Shown one piece after another: positions 15,639-25,009 of a DNA stretch of 64,000 bases. The first letter of the stretch is position 1. Each line of letters opens with the position of its first letter. The notes beneath the pieces were generated by a model, which saw only the letters and a list, made by a program, of their open reading frames with translations, ran no database searches and was not told the origin of the DNA. A program made the translations under genes and the position numbers. Origin of the DNA: Clostridiales bacterium 1_7_47FAA (GTDB lineage Bacteria > Bacillota > Clostridia > Lachnospirales > Lachnospiraceae); assembly GCA_000155435.1 (NCBI GenBank), contig DS990263.1, forward strand, positions 186,001 through 250,000. The letters run 5' to 3'.

Positions 15639-18600
15639 ATGAGCGTAAGGCGAATATTTGTGGAGAAGAAACCGGATTATGCAGTTAAGGCAGGTGAGCT
15701 GAGGGAAGAGCTGGAAAGCTACCTGGGCCTGGATGTGAGGAATGTGCGTGTCTTGATCCGTTACGATATTGAGAACCTGTCAGAGGAGACATATAAGAAG
15801 GCCCTGGGGACCATTTTCTCCGAGCCGCCCGTGGATGAGGTATATGAGGAGGAATTCCCGAAGAATCCTGGGGACCTTGTGTTTTCCGTGGAATACCTGC
15901 CGGGGCAGTTCGACCAGAGGGCGGATTCCGCCGAGCAGTGCGTCAAGCTCTTAAAGGAGGACGAGGAGCCTGTCATCCGGTCCGCAACCACCTATGTGAT
16001 TACCGCGCCCCTGAGCGCGGACCAGGAAGCTGCCATCAAAAGCTTCTGTATCAACCCGGTGGACAGCCGTGAGGCAGGGGAAGGGAAACCGGAAACCCTG
16101 GTGACTGAGTTTGAGGTGCCGGAGGATATCAAGGACTTTGACGGCTTTACGGACTTTTCCCAGGAGGAGTTAAAGGCCCTTTATGACACGCTGAACCTGG
16201 CCATGACCTTTAAGGATTTCCTCCACATACAGGCATACTATAAAAAGGAAGAACACAGGGACCCGTCCGTCACGGAAATCCGGGTGCTGGACACATACTG
16301 GTCCGACCACTGCCGACACACCACATTTTCCACTGAACTTAAGAACGTAAGCTTCACGGACGGGGATTACAGGGAGCCCATTGAGAAGACCTATAACCAG
16401 TACCTGGCGGACAGGGAAGTGATATATAAGGGACGGGACGACAAGTACGTCTGCCTGATGGACCTGGCCCTGATGGCCATGAAGAAGCTGCGCAGTGACG
16501 GGAAGCTTACGGATATGGAGGTTTCCGATGAAATCAATGCCTGCTCCATCGTGGTGCCCGTTAAAATCGACGGGGTGACAGAGGAGTGGCTGGTCAACTT
16601 TAAGAATGAGACACACAACCATCCCACTGAGATTGAGCCTTTTGGCGGCGCGGCCACCTGTCTGGGCGGAGCCATCCGCGACCCGCTGTCAGGCCGTACC
16701 TATGTGTACCAGGCCATGCGTGTGACAGGAGCGGCAGACCCGACCCAGCCATTAAGCGGGACCCTGAAGGGCAAGCTGCCCCAGAGGAAGATTGTAAACA
16801 GCGCTGCCCAGGGATATTCCTCCTACGGCAACCAGATCGGACTTGCCACCGGATATGTAAAAGAGGTTTACCATCCCGGTTATGTGGCAAAAAGGATGGA
16901 AATCGGCGCGGTCATGGGCGCTGCCCCAAGAAAGGATGTGATCCGTGAGACTTCCGACCCGGGCGATATCATCATCCTTTTAGGCGGACGCACGGGCCGT
17001 GACGGCATCGGCGGGGCCACCGGTTCCTCCAAGGTCCACACCACGGCCTCCATTGAAGTGTGCGGCGCGGAGGTGCAGAAGGGAAATGCCCCCACGGAGC
17101 GCAAGATACAGAGGATGTTCCGCCGCCCTGAGGTGAGCCGTCTTATCAAGAAGTGCAATGACTTTGGCGCAGGCGGTGTGTCGGTTGCCATCGGTGAACT
17201 GGCTGACGGGCTTAAGATCGATCTTGACAAGGTGCCGAAGAAATACGCAGGGTTAGATGGAACGGAAATCGCCATATCCGAGTCCCAGGAGCGGATGGCG
17301 GTTGTGGTTGACCCGGCGGATGTGGACCGTTTCCTGGCCTATGCTGCCGAGGAGAACCTGGAGGCAGTGACCGTGGCAGTGGTGACGGAAGAACCACGTC
17401 TGGTGATGAGCTGGAGGGGGAAGACCATCGTGGATATCAGCCGCGCCTTCCTTGACACCAACGGTGCCCATCAGGAAGCAGACGTGACCCTGGAAGTGCC
17501 AAACCGTGAAGGCAATCTCTTTGAGCGCAGGGAGCCCGGGGATGTGAAGGCAAAATGGATGGAAATGCTGGCCGGACTGAATGTGTGTTCACAGAAGGGA
17601 CTGGTAGAGCGTTTTGACGGTTCCATCGGGGCCGGATCCGTGTTCATGCCTTACGGTGGCAGATACCAGCTCACCGAGACACAGGCCATGGTTGCAAAGC
17701 TGCCTGTACTGAAGGGACACACGGACACGGTCACCATGATGAGCTATGGGTTTGACCCGTACCTTTCCAGCTGGAGCCCGTACCATGGAGCCGTATATGC
17801 GGTGCTGTCCTCGGTTGCCAAGATTGTGGCCGCAGGCGGTGACTACAGCAAGATCCATTTCACCTTCCAGGAGTATTTCCGCAGGATGAACTCAGACCCG
17901 GCCAGATGGAGCCAGCCTTTTGCAGCCCTTCTGGGCGCCTACGGCGCGCAGCTTGGACTGGGCCTTGCATCCATCGGCGGCAAGGACAGCATGTCCGGCA
18001 CCTTTGACACGGAGGAAGGGGAAATCAATGTGCCACCCACCCTTGTGTCCTTTGCAGTGGATGTGGACAGCAGCAGGCATATCATTACGCCTGAGTTTAA
18101 GAAACCGGGCAGCAAGATTGTGGAATTCAGGATTGCGCGGGACCAGTATGACCTGCCGGATTACGCCCAGGTAATGGAGGGCTACAAAAAGCTGCGTGAG
18201 GATATACTGGCCGGCAGGATCATCTCCGCCTATGCAGTGGAAGGAAACGGCCTGGCGGAGGCAGTGAGCAAGATGGCATTCGGCAATAAGCTGGGTGTGA
18301 AGATAGAGCACAATGTGGACCCCAGGGACTTCTTCGGGGCCGGCTGGGGCAATATTGTCTGCGAGGTTGCGGACGGTAAGACAGGGGAGCTTTCCATCTC
18401 CTATACGGTCATCGGTGAGGTCACGGAAAGCGGCGTGTTTGAGTACGGCGGCACGGTCATCACCATGGACGAGGCCCTCCATGCATGGACCCATACGCTG
18501 GAGGACGTATTCCCCACCGTTACGGGCAAGGCGGCCTGCGGCAGCGAAGCTGTCCTGGAAGAGAAGCTTTACCGCACGGATGCAGTATATGTGTGCGGTC

Positions 18601-19412
18601 ATAAGCTGGGACAGCCCACCGTGTTCATCCCTGTGTTCCCGGGCACCAACTGCGAGTATGACAGCACGAAGGCATTTGAACGGGCAGGGGCAAAGGTGGT
18701 TACGAAGGTATTCAGGAACCTGGGCGCCGAGGACATCCGGCAGTCCGTGGACGAGTACAGGAAAGCCATAGCAGGTGCCCAGATCGTGATGTTCCCGGGC
18801 GGCTTCTCAGCGGGCGATGAGCCGGAAGGTTCAGCCAAGTTCTTTGCCACCGTATTCCGCAACGCGGTGATGAAGGAGGAACTGGAAAAGCTGTTAAATG
18901 AGCGTGACGGGCTGATGCTTGGCATCTGTAACGGCTTCCAGGCCCTGATTAAGCTGGGCCTGGTGCCGGAGGGCAGGATTGTGGAGCAGGGACCGGATTC
19001 CCCCACCCTGGCCATGAACACCATCGGACGCCATGTCTCCAAGATGGTATACACCAAGGTGGTGACCAACAAGTCCCCATGGCTGGCAGGCGCAGAGCTT
19101 GGCGGTGTGTACTGCAACCCCGCATCCCACGGCGAGGGACGTTTCGTGGCCAATGGGTCATGGCTCCACAGGCTCATGGCCAACGGCCAGGTGGCAACCC
19201 AGTACGTGGACGACAAGGGCAATATCACCATGGACGAATACTGGAATCCCAACGGCTCCTACATGGCCATAGAGGGCATCACCAGCCCGGACGGACGTAT
19301 CCTGGGCAAGATGGCCCACTCCGAGCGGCGCGGGGAGGCGGTTGCCATGAACATTTACGGGGAACAGGATATGAAGATATTCGAATCAGGAGTAAAATAT
19401 TTCCAGCTGTAA
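15639..19412 (+). CDS. purL: phosphoribosylformylglycinamidine synthase, single-chain form
   Basis: A 1257-residue purine biosynthesis enzyme that makes FGAM from FGAR, glutamine and ATP. It is the long single-chain type in which PurS-like, PurL and PurQ parts are fused. The N-terminal part is followed by the catalytic core with DTYWSDHCRHTTF and FKNETHNHPTEIEPFGGAAT, then a second PurL half (IGGKDSMSGTF). The C-terminal class I glutaminase starts near FPGTNCEYDSTKAF and has the nucleophile Cys1097 in LGICNGFQAL, with a catalytic His region PASHGEGRF. Clear SD (AGGAGG) precedes the ATG. It stands alone rather than in a pur operon. Confidence 0.95.
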   Translation: MSVRRIFVEKKPDYAVKAGELREELESYLGLDVRNVRVLIRYDIENLSEETYKKALGTIFSEPPVDEVYEEEFPKNPGDLVFSVEYLPGQFDQRADSAEQCVKLLKEDEEPVIRSATTYVITAPLSADQEAAIKSFCINPVDSREAGEGKPETLVTEFEVPEDIKDFDGFTDFSQEELKALYDTLNLAMTFKDFLHIQAYYKKEEHRDPSVTEIRVLDTYWSDHCRHTTFSTELKNVSFTDGDYREPIEKTYNQYLADREVIYKGRDDKYVCLMDLALMAMKKLRSDGKLTDMEVSDEINACSIVVPVKIDGVTEEWLVNFKNETHNHPTEIEPFGGAATCLGGAIRDPLSGRTYVYQAMRVTGAADPTQPLSGTLKGKLPQRKIVNSAAQGYSSYGNQIGLATGYVKEVYHPGYVAKRMEIGAVMGAAPRKDVIRETSDPGDIIILLGGRTGRDGIGGATGSSKVHTTASIEVCGAEVQKGNAPTERKIQRMFRRPEVSRLIKKCNDFGAGGVSVAIGELADGLKIDLDKVPKKYAGLDGTEIAISESQERMAVVVDPADVDRFLAYAAEENLEAVTVAVVTEEPRLVMSWRGKTIVDISRAFLDTNGAHQEADVTLEVPNREGNLFERREPGDVKAKWMEMLAGLNVCSQKGLVERFDGSIGAGSVFMPYGGRYQLTETQAMVAKLPVLKGHTDTVTMMSYGFDPYLSSWSPYHGAVYAVLSSVAKIVAAGGDYSKIHFTFQEYFRRMNSDPARWSQPFAALLGAYGAQLGLGLASIGGKDSMSGTFDTEEGEINVPPTLVSFAVDVDSSRHIITPEFKKPGSKIVEFRIARDQYDLPDYAQVMEGYKKLREDILAGRIISAYAVEGNGLAEAVSKMAFGNKLGVKIEHNVDPRDFFGAGWGNIVCEVADGKTGELSISYTVIGEVTESGVFEYGGTVITMDEALHAWTHTLEDVFPTVTGKAACGSEAVLEEKLYRTDAVYVCGHKLGQPTVFIPVFPGTNCEYDSTKAFERAGAKVVTKVFRNLGAEDIRQSVDEYRKAIAGAQIVMFPGGFSAGDEPEGSAKFFATVFRNAVMKEELEKLLNERDGLMLGICNGFQALIKLGLVPEGRIVEQGPDSPTLAMNTIGRHVSKMVYTKVVTNKSPWLAGAELGGVYCNPASHGEGRFVANGSWLHRLMANGQVATQYVDDKGNITMDEYWNPNGSYMAIEGITSPDGRILGKMAHSERRGEAVAMNIYGEQDMKIFESGVKYFQL

Positions 19413-19468
19413 ATCAGCAGCTTATTCAGAGTGATTTTCAGACACGCTTCAGGACAGGATATGAAAAC

Positions 19469-19510
19469 AGGGAATACCCGGCTGGCATGGTTCCAGCCGG
19501 GCATTCCCTG
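19469..19510. terminator. hairpin between purL and the convergent acetyltransferase
   Basis: CAGGGAAT-CCCGGCTGG pairs with CCAGCCGGG-ATTCCCTG, a stem of about 17 bp with one mismatch. There is little T run, so termination may be by stem strength alone. Confidence 0.65.
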
Positions 19511-19537
19511 TCTGTCGTGGGGGAGTGCAGGAAAATC

Positions 19538-20050
19538 CTAAAGCACTTTATGGTATGCCAGCCTGGGGTCCCCTTTTTCCGTCCCTTCCTGCAGGATCAG
19601 GCGGCCGCAGAGGCGGTAACCGCTTTTCTCCAGCGCATGCTGCATGGAAAGGTTGTCCGGATGGGTGTCAATCCGCACATTGTGCAATCCCCTGGCCCTG
19701 ACATGGTCTTCTGATTCTGCGAACAGCCTGGCGGCCAGCCCCTGGCCCTTTCGGCTTTCCTCCACACATACGCGGTGGAAGGCGGCGTATGGTCCATCAT
19801 TGAGCCATGCGCCGTCTATGTCCTTATAGCTGGCTTCCGGCCCCCGGACCACGGTTATCATTCCGATGGCCTGTCCTTCTTCATCCAGCACATGGACGGT
19901 CTTTTGGCCAATGGCCGCAAGAAGCCCCGGCCCATCCGGGTCCCCCTTCTGCCATTGGTCGATGCCCCGTGCCCGGAAAGATTCCTTGGCCTGCTCCACC
20001 ATGGAAAGAAGCCTGGGCAGGTCATTTCTGTCTGCTAAACGGTATATCAT
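19538..20050 (-). CDS. GNAT-family N-acetyltransferase
   Basis: A 170-residue GNAT acetyltransferase. The acetyl-CoA loop region reads VCVEESRKGQGLAARLF (motif A, R/Q-x-x-G-x-G/A type), followed by VRIDTHPDNLSMQHALEKSGY (motif B). The substrate is not evident. The start at 20050 is chosen over 20197 because GGGAGGT lies just upstream and homologues begin MIYRLA/MIRKA. It is divergent from the HD-domain gene, and the spacer holds promoters for both. Confidence 0.85.
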   Translation of the reverse strand: MIYRLADRNDLPRLLSMVEQAKESFRARGIDQWQKGDPDGPGLLAAIGQKTVHVLDEEGQAIGMITVVRGPEASYKDIDGAWLNDGPYAAFHRVCVEESRKGQGLAARLFAESEDHVRARGLHNVRIDTHPDNLSMQHALEKSGYRLCGRLILQEGTEKGDPRLAYHKVL

Positions 20051-20123
20051 GTGGTACCTCCCTGATTCTGGGTTTGATTTAAGTTCCGGCCGGTCAGGAT
20101 ACCGGCGCGTATTGCATAAAGCC

Positions 20124-20152
20124 AGTATATAGAAAAATAGCAGCATCCGCAA
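20124..20152 (-). promoter_or_regulatory. promoter for the acetyltransferase gene
   Basis: On the minus strand TTGCGG (20152-20147), a 17-base spacer, then TATACT (20129-20124). Confidence 0.6.
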
Positions 20153-20159
20153 CCATAAG

Positions 20160-20176
20160 TTTGTCCGACGGACAAA
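20160..20176. promoter_or_regulatory. 17-bp palindrome TTTGTCCGACGGACAAA
   Basis: A perfect inverted repeat with a single central base, placed immediately upstream of the minus-strand -35 box and between two divergent genes. This is the size and position of an operator for a dimeric regulator; no regulator gene is adjacent. Confidence 0.5.
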
Positions 20177-20242
20177 GCGGGGAGCGCCAATAGCCAAAAT
20201 TGAGAACGCCCGCAGACAGGATGGGACTGACCCAACACCGTC

Positions 20243-20270
20243 TTGATTTTTTGCATCAGGGTGCTATACT
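20243..20270 (+). promoter_or_regulatory. promoter for the HD-domain gene
   Basis: TTGATT (20243-20248), 16-base spacer, TATACT (20265-20270). Confidence 0.55.
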
Positions 20271-20349
20271 GGAAAGTAGCATTTTCCCGGATCCAGATTG
20301 GATTCAGAAACACGCTCCAGCAAGGACCGGGCAGGAAGGAGACTACGAT

Positions 20350-20940
20350 ATGGAAACAAAACTGACCAGAGAACAGGCACTGAAGGCCCTGAAGCAGTAC
20401 AACAAGGAGCCGTTCCACATCCTCCATGCGCTGACCGTTGAGGGCGCCATGAGATGGTTTGCCCAGGACCAGGGCTTTGGGGATGAGGCGGACTTCTGGG
20501 GGCTTGTGGGGCTGCTTCATGACATTGACTTTGAGATGTATCCCCAGGAGCACTGCATCAAGGCGCCGGAGCTGCTGAAGGAGGCAGGGGCAAAGGAGGA
20601 CTTCATCCGTGCGGTCTGCTGCCATGGATACGGCATCATGGTGGATATTAAGCCGGAGCACCAGATGGAGAAGATCCTGTTCGCAGTGGACGAGCTTACG
20701 GGGCTGATCGGCGCGGCTGCCAGGATGCGCCCGTCCAAGAGCGTGATGGATATGGAGGTATCCAGCCTGAAGAAAAAGTTCAAGGATAAACGGTTCGCAG
20801 CCGGCTGTTCCAGGGACGTGATCCAGGATGGGGCGAAGGAACTGGGCTGGACCCTGGAGGAACTGATGGAAAAGGCCATCCTTGCCATGCGTTCCTGCGA
20901 GGCGTCCGTGAATGAGCAGATGGAACAGCTGGAAGCTTAA
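20350..20940 (+). CDS. HD-domain hydrolase-like protein
   Basis: A 196-residue protein of the HD/HDIG superfamily. FHILHALTVEGAMRWFA supplies the first His, GLLHDIDFEMYPQEH the HD pair, and AVCCHGYGI a further His; these are metal-binding positions of HD phosphohydrolases. Family members act on nucleotides or phosphorylated small molecules, but the substrate cannot be named. Start at 20350 follows AAGGAG; an in-frame ATG at 20200 precedes the promoter and is rejected. Confidence 0.8.
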   Translation: METKLTREQALKALKQYNKEPFHILHALTVEGAMRWFAQDQGFGDEADFWGLVGLLHDIDFEMYPQEHCIKAPELLKEAGAKEDFIRAVCCHGYGIMVDIKPEHQMEKILFAVDELTGLIGAAARMRPSKSVMDMEVSSLKKKFKDKRFAAGCSRDVIQDGAKELGWTLEELMEKAILAMRSCEASVNEQMEQLEA

Positions 20941-21012
20941 GGGATGGATGGACCCCATATTCCTTTGTGCAGATGAGGTTGGGACAATTTGCAAGAAAAA
21001 ATAGGATACATA

Positions 21013-21041
21013 TTGAAAAGTGTCAATGAATATCTTATAAT
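21013..21041 (+). promoter_or_regulatory. promoter for hppA
   Basis: TTGAAA (21013-21018), 17-base spacer, consensus TATAAT (21036-21041), 50 bases before the ATG. Confidence 0.75.
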
Positions 21042-21091
21042 TAGGGTGAATCGTTGGATAACTTGTTGCACATTGAGAAAGAAGGGGTGTT

Positions 21092-23176
21092 ATGTATGCT
21101 ATGTATTATGTGGCTATCGGTTCGCTGGCCGCACTGGCTTTTGCCGCCTGTATGTTTTTCAGGGTTAAGAAGGAACCCGGAGGCAGCAAAGAGATGCTGG
21201 GTATCTCCAGCGCGGTACAGAAAGGTGCTAATGCGTATCTGAGACGTCAATACAAAGGCGTAGGAATATTTTTTGCCGTGGTATTTGTCATCCTTATGGG
21301 AATGGCAATCTGCGGCTTTTTGAGTTTTTTTACACCTTTTGCTTTCCTGACAGGAGGGTTTTTCTCCGGACTGTCCGGGTTCATCGGCATGAGGACGGCT
21401 ACCATGGCCAACTGCCGTACCGCCCAGGGCGCTTCGGAAAGCCTGAACAAAGGCCTGAGGGTTGCGTTTTCAGCCGGTTCCGTCATGGGGTTTACCGTGG
21501 TCGGGCTGGGGCTCTTTGACCTGACTGTGTGGTATTTTATATTGAACATGGCCTTTGGCGCCCTGCCTGAGGGGGAACGGATTGCCCAGATAACAGCCAA
21601 CATGCTTACCTTTGGGATGGGCGCGTCCAGTATGGCGCTTTTTGCAAGGGTAGGCGGAGGCATATTCACCAAGGCCGCGGATGTGGGGGCCGACCTGGTG
21701 GGCAAGGTGGAGGCGGGCATTCCTGAGGATGACCCCAGGAACCCGGCAGTGATTGCAGATAATGTGGGGGATAATGTGGGCGATGTGGCCGGAATGGGCG
21801 CTGACCTTTACGAGTCCTATGTGGGGTCCATTGTCTCCACGTCCGCCCTGGCGGTGGCCGCGGGTTACGGCGTCAAGGGGGTGGCTGTGCCCATGATGCT
21901 GGCTGCCTTGGGCGTGATTGCATCCATTGCAGGAACATTTTTTGTAAACACAAAGGAGGACGCGACCCAGAAAAACCTGCTGACAGCCCTGAGGACAGGG
22001 ACCTATATCAGCGCCGTGCTGGTGGTGCTGGCAGCCTTTTTTGCCATCCGCATCCTGCTTCCGGGACATATGGGTGTGTATGCAGCCATCCTGTCCGGCC
22101 TGGCGGCAGGTGTGGCAATCGGTGCCATCACGGAATATTATACATCAGATTCCTATCCGCCAACAAGGAAGCTGGCTGCCTCCAGTGAGACAGGAGGGGC
22201 CACGGTAATCATAAGCGGACTGTCACTGGGGATGATGTCCACGGTGGCCCCTGTCATCATTGTTGGGATTTCCGTGCTGGTGAGCTATTTCTGCGCAGGC
22301 GGGAAGGGGGACTTTAACGCAGGGCTTTACGGGGTAGGCGTTTCCGCCGTGGGAATGCTGTCCACCCTGGGCATCACCCTTGCCACGGATGCCTACGGCC
22401 CGGTGGCGGACAATGCGGGCGGCATAGCTGAGATGACCCACATGCCCGGGGATGTCAGGCGCAAGACGGATGCCCTGGACTCCCTTGGCAACACCACGGC
22501 TGCCACCGGAAAGGGATTTGCCATCGGTTCCGCGGCCCTTACGGCCCTGGCCCTGATTGCATCCTACATTGACAAGGTAAGGCAGATCGCGCCGGGACTG
22601 GATCTGGACCTGTCCATCACCAATCCCCCGGTGCTGATTGGACTGTTCATCGGCGGCATGCTTCCCTTCCTGTTCGCATCCCTGACCATGGAGGCGGTGG
22701 GGGAGGCGGCCCAGTCCATTGTGGTGGAAGTGCGGCGGCAGTTCAAGGAGATTGCCGGGCTGATGGAAGGAAAGGCGGAACCGGATTACAGCGCATGTGT
22801 GGATATGTGTACCAAATCAGCCCAAAGGCTTATGGTTGCGCCGGCCATGGTGGCTGTGGCGGTTCCCGTGGCCGTGGGGCTTTTGCTGGGACCTCAGGGC
22901 GTGGCAGGGCTTCTGGCGGGCAACACGGTGACCGGCTTTGTCCTGGCCGTGATGATGTCCAATGCAGGCGGCGCCTGGGATAATGCCAAGAAGTACATTG
23001 AGGGCGGCGCTTACGGGGGAAAGGGAAGTCCGCAGCACAAGGCGGCGGTCATCGGCGACACGGTGGGCGACCCCTTTAAGGACACCTCTGGACCGTCCAT
23101 CAACATCCTGATTAAACTGACATCCATGGTGTCCATTGTGTTTGCAGGGCTGGTGGTGGCGGTGCACCTTTTGTAG
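21092..23176 (+). CDS. hppA: ion-translocating membrane pyrophosphatase
   Basis: A 694-residue integral membrane pump with about 16 helices that couples PPi hydrolysis to H+ and/or Na+ export. The PPi/Mg site is seen in DNVGDNVGDVAGMGADLYES and in ATDAYGPVADNAGGIAEM, with a third acidic cluster IGDTVGDPFKDTSGPS near the C-terminus. GNTTAATGKGF has Ala where K+-independent enzymes have Lys, so this should be the K+-dependent class; H+ versus Na+ is not decided here. It pairs logically with the two PPi-dependent phosphofructokinases nearby. Own promoter; start at 21092 after GAAGGGG. Confidence 0.95.
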   Translation: MYAMYYVAIGSLAALAFAACMFFRVKKEPGGSKEMLGISSAVQKGANAYLRRQYKGVGIFFAVVFVILMGMAICGFLSFFTPFAFLTGGFFSGLSGFIGMRTATMANCRTAQGASESLNKGLRVAFSAGSVMGFTVVGLGLFDLTVWYFILNMAFGALPEGERIAQITANMLTFGMGASSMALFARVGGGIFTKAADVGADLVGKVEAGIPEDDPRNPAVIADNVGDNVGDVAGMGADLYESYVGSIVSTSALAVAAGYGVKGVAVPMMLAALGVIASIAGTFFVNTKEDATQKNLLTALRTGTYISAVLVVLAAFFAIRILLPGHMGVYAAILSGLAAGVAIGAITEYYTSDSYPPTRKLAASSETGGATVIISGLSLGMMSTVAPVIIVGISVLVSYFCAGGKGDFNAGLYGVGVSAVGMLSTLGITLATDAYGPVADNAGGIAEMTHMPGDVRRKTDALDSLGNTTAATGKGFAIGSAALTALALIASYIDKVRQIAPGLDLDLSITNPPVLIGLFIGGMLPFLFASLTMEAVGEAAQSIVVEVRRQFKEIAGLMEGKAEPDYSACVDMCTKSAQRLMVAPAMVAVAVPVAVGLLLGPQGVAGLLAGNTVTGFVLAVMMSNAGGAWDNAKKYIEGGAYGGKGSPQHKAAVIGDTVGDPFKDTSGPSINILIKLTSMVSIVFAGLVVAVHLL

Positions 23177-23346
23177 GATTGGCTGGGGATGCATATAGGG
23201 CTGCGGGGTATGTCCGCGCTGGCTGTGCCTGTGGATATGCCCAAAACCGTGGCTGGATTCCTATGGCGGGCAGACATTTTCCATAAAGAAAGTCCGCCCT
23301 GTAAAAACAAATGTCCTCTGTACACAAATTTTTTCATCGAAACCTA

Positions 23347-23375
23347 TTGACATCCTTGATAAAGTAAGGTATTAT
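23347..23375 (+). promoter_or_regulatory. promoter for aspartate kinase
   Basis: Consensus TTGACA (23347-23352), 17-base spacer, TATTAT (23370-23375). The leader is about 90 bases, too short for a lysine riboswitch. The preceding stretch 23177-23346 shows only an imperfect hairpin (GGGC-GAC/GTC-GCCC) that may end hppA. Confidence 0.75.
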
Positions 23376-23473
23376 TTGCACTTGTAACGCAGTAAAGGCC
23401 AGAGCGTGTTTTATTTGTTAGGATTTGTTATGGATAGAGGCAGTGCAAAGTAAGAGCAAGGGAGACAGATACG

Positions 23474-24793
23474 ATGAAAAAAGTGGTGAAGTTCGGCGGG
23501 AGTTCATTGGCCAGCGCAAGGCAGTTTAAGAAGGTTGCGGATATCATCAGGGCTGATAAGTCCAGGAGATATGTGGTTCCTTCCGCGCCAGGCAAGCGGA
23601 GTGATAAGGATGAGAAGGTCACGGATATGCTGTACGCCTGCTATGATGCAGTGGCAGAAGGCAGGTCCTACAAGAAAATCCTTGAGAAAATCAAAAGCAG
23701 GTACATGGATATCATTGACGGCCTGAACTTAAACCTGAACCTGGACCACGAATTTGAACGGATAGAGGAGAACTTCCTGGCAAAGGCAGGAAGGGATTAT
23801 GCGGCTTCCAGAGGCGAGTACCTGAACGGTATTGTCGTTGCCAATTATCTGGGATTTGAATTCATTGATGCCGCGGAAGTGATTTTCTTTGACGATAACG
23901 GTAATTTTGAGGCCGACCTGACCAATAAGGAGTTGTCCGAGCGCCTGGAGCACGTGGAGAAGGCTGTCATTCCCGGCTTCTACGGTTCCAGGCATGACGG
24001 CACGGTCAAGACATTTTCCAGGGGAGGTTCCGATGTCACCGGCTCCATCGTGGCAAAGGCCATCCATGCGGATATGTATGAGAACTGGACGGATGTGTCC
24101 GGCGTGCTGGTCACGGACCCAAGGATCGTGGATGACCCTGAGGTCATTGAGACCATTACATACAAGGAGCTGCGCGAGCTGTCCTACATGGGTGCCAGCG
24201 TGCTTCATGAGGACGCCATCTTCCCGGTGCGCAAGGAGGGCATCCCCATTAATATCAGGAACACTAACCGTCCCGAGGACAAAGGCACCCTGATTGTGGA
24301 GAGCACCTGCCGCAAGCCGCGCCATACCGTAACCGGTATTGCAGGCAAGAAGGGATTCTGCTCCATCAACATTGAAAAGGCCATGATGAATGCCGAGGTG
24401 GGATTTGGCAGGAAGGTCTTAAGCGTATTTGAGCAGTACGGCATTTCCTTTGAACACATGCCTTCCGGTATTGATACCATGACCGTGTATGTGCACCAGT
24501 CCGAGTTTGAGGAATATGAGCAGTCCGTGATTGCAGGCATCCACAGGGCGGTGGAGCCGGATACGGTGGAGCTGGAGTCCGACCTGGCATTGATTGCAGT
24601 GGTTGGCCGGGGCATGAGGTCCAACCGGGGCACGGCCGGAAGGATATTCTCCGCCCTTGCCCACGCAAGGGTCAATGTGAAGATGATTGACCAGGGCTCC
24701 AGCGAGTGGAATATCATCATCGGCGTGAAGAATGATGATTTTGAGACAGCTATCCGCGCCATCTATGACATATTTGTGGTTACGGAACTGTGA
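23474..24793 (+). CDS. lysC: aspartate kinase
   Basis: A 439-residue aspartokinase catalysing ATP-dependent phosphorylation of aspartate, the first step to lysine, threonine and methionine. VVKFGGSSLA opens the amino-acid kinase fold; GFYGSRHDGTVKTFSRGGSDVTGSI carries catalytic residues; two ACT domains follow (from about 300), where end-product amino acids bind. Clostridial enzymes of this length are monofunctional. SD AAGGGAG lies upstream of ATG 23474; it is monocistronic between its promoter and a hairpin at 24852. Confidence 0.93.
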   Translation: MKKVVKFGGSSLASARQFKKVADIIRADKSRRYVVPSAPGKRSDKDEKVTDMLYACYDAVAEGRSYKKILEKIKSRYMDIIDGLNLNLNLDHEFERIEENFLAKAGRDYAASRGEYLNGIVVANYLGFEFIDAAEVIFFDDNGNFEADLTNKELSERLEHVEKAVIPGFYGSRHDGTVKTFSRGGSDVTGSIVAKAIHADMYENWTDVSGVLVTDPRIVDDPEVIETITYKELRELSYMGASVLHEDAIFPVRKEGIPINIRNTNRPEDKGTLIVESTCRKPRHTVTGIAGKKGFCSINIEKAMMNAEVGFGRKVLSVFEQYGISFEHMPSGIDTMTVYVHQSEFEEYEQSVIAGIHRAVEPDTVELESDLALIAVVGRGMRSNRGTAGRIFSALAHARVNVKMIDQGSSEWNIIIGVKNDDFETAIRAIYDIFVVTEL

Positions 24794-24851
24794 TGTGAAT
24801 GATACCTGCGGGAATGGGCGCAGGGATAAAAGCCAGCTTGGCTGAGGAATG

Positions 24852-24883
24852 GAGTGGCACGGTGGGACACCGTGCCACTCTTT
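24852..24883 (+). terminator. terminator after lysC
   Basis: Perfect 13-bp stem GAGTGGCACGGTG/CACCGTGCCACTC with a three-base loop, then TTT. Confidence 0.75.
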
Positions 24884-25009
24884 GCAGATGATCCTGCGGC
24901 ATTGGCCTGTGGAACGTGCAGGCGGAGGGGATGGATCTTCAGGCAGGCCCTCTGCCCGGCGCCGGCCGGGAAGATAAAAATGCAACGCCGGATTAAGAGG
25001 GGAAGGAAC

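Noticed and set aside
17892-18602. 236-codon minus-strand ORF within purL
   Set aside because: Shadow of purL; no independent signals.
20047-20994. 315-codon minus-strand ORF opposite the HD-domain gene
   Set aside because: Antisense shadow of the HD gene with low-complexity translation and no ribosome site.
23376-23473. Lysine riboswitch ahead of aspartate kinase
   Set aside because: The leader is under 100 bases, too short, and no conserved core was recognised; a TTTGCACT/AGTGCAAA pair overlaps the promoter.
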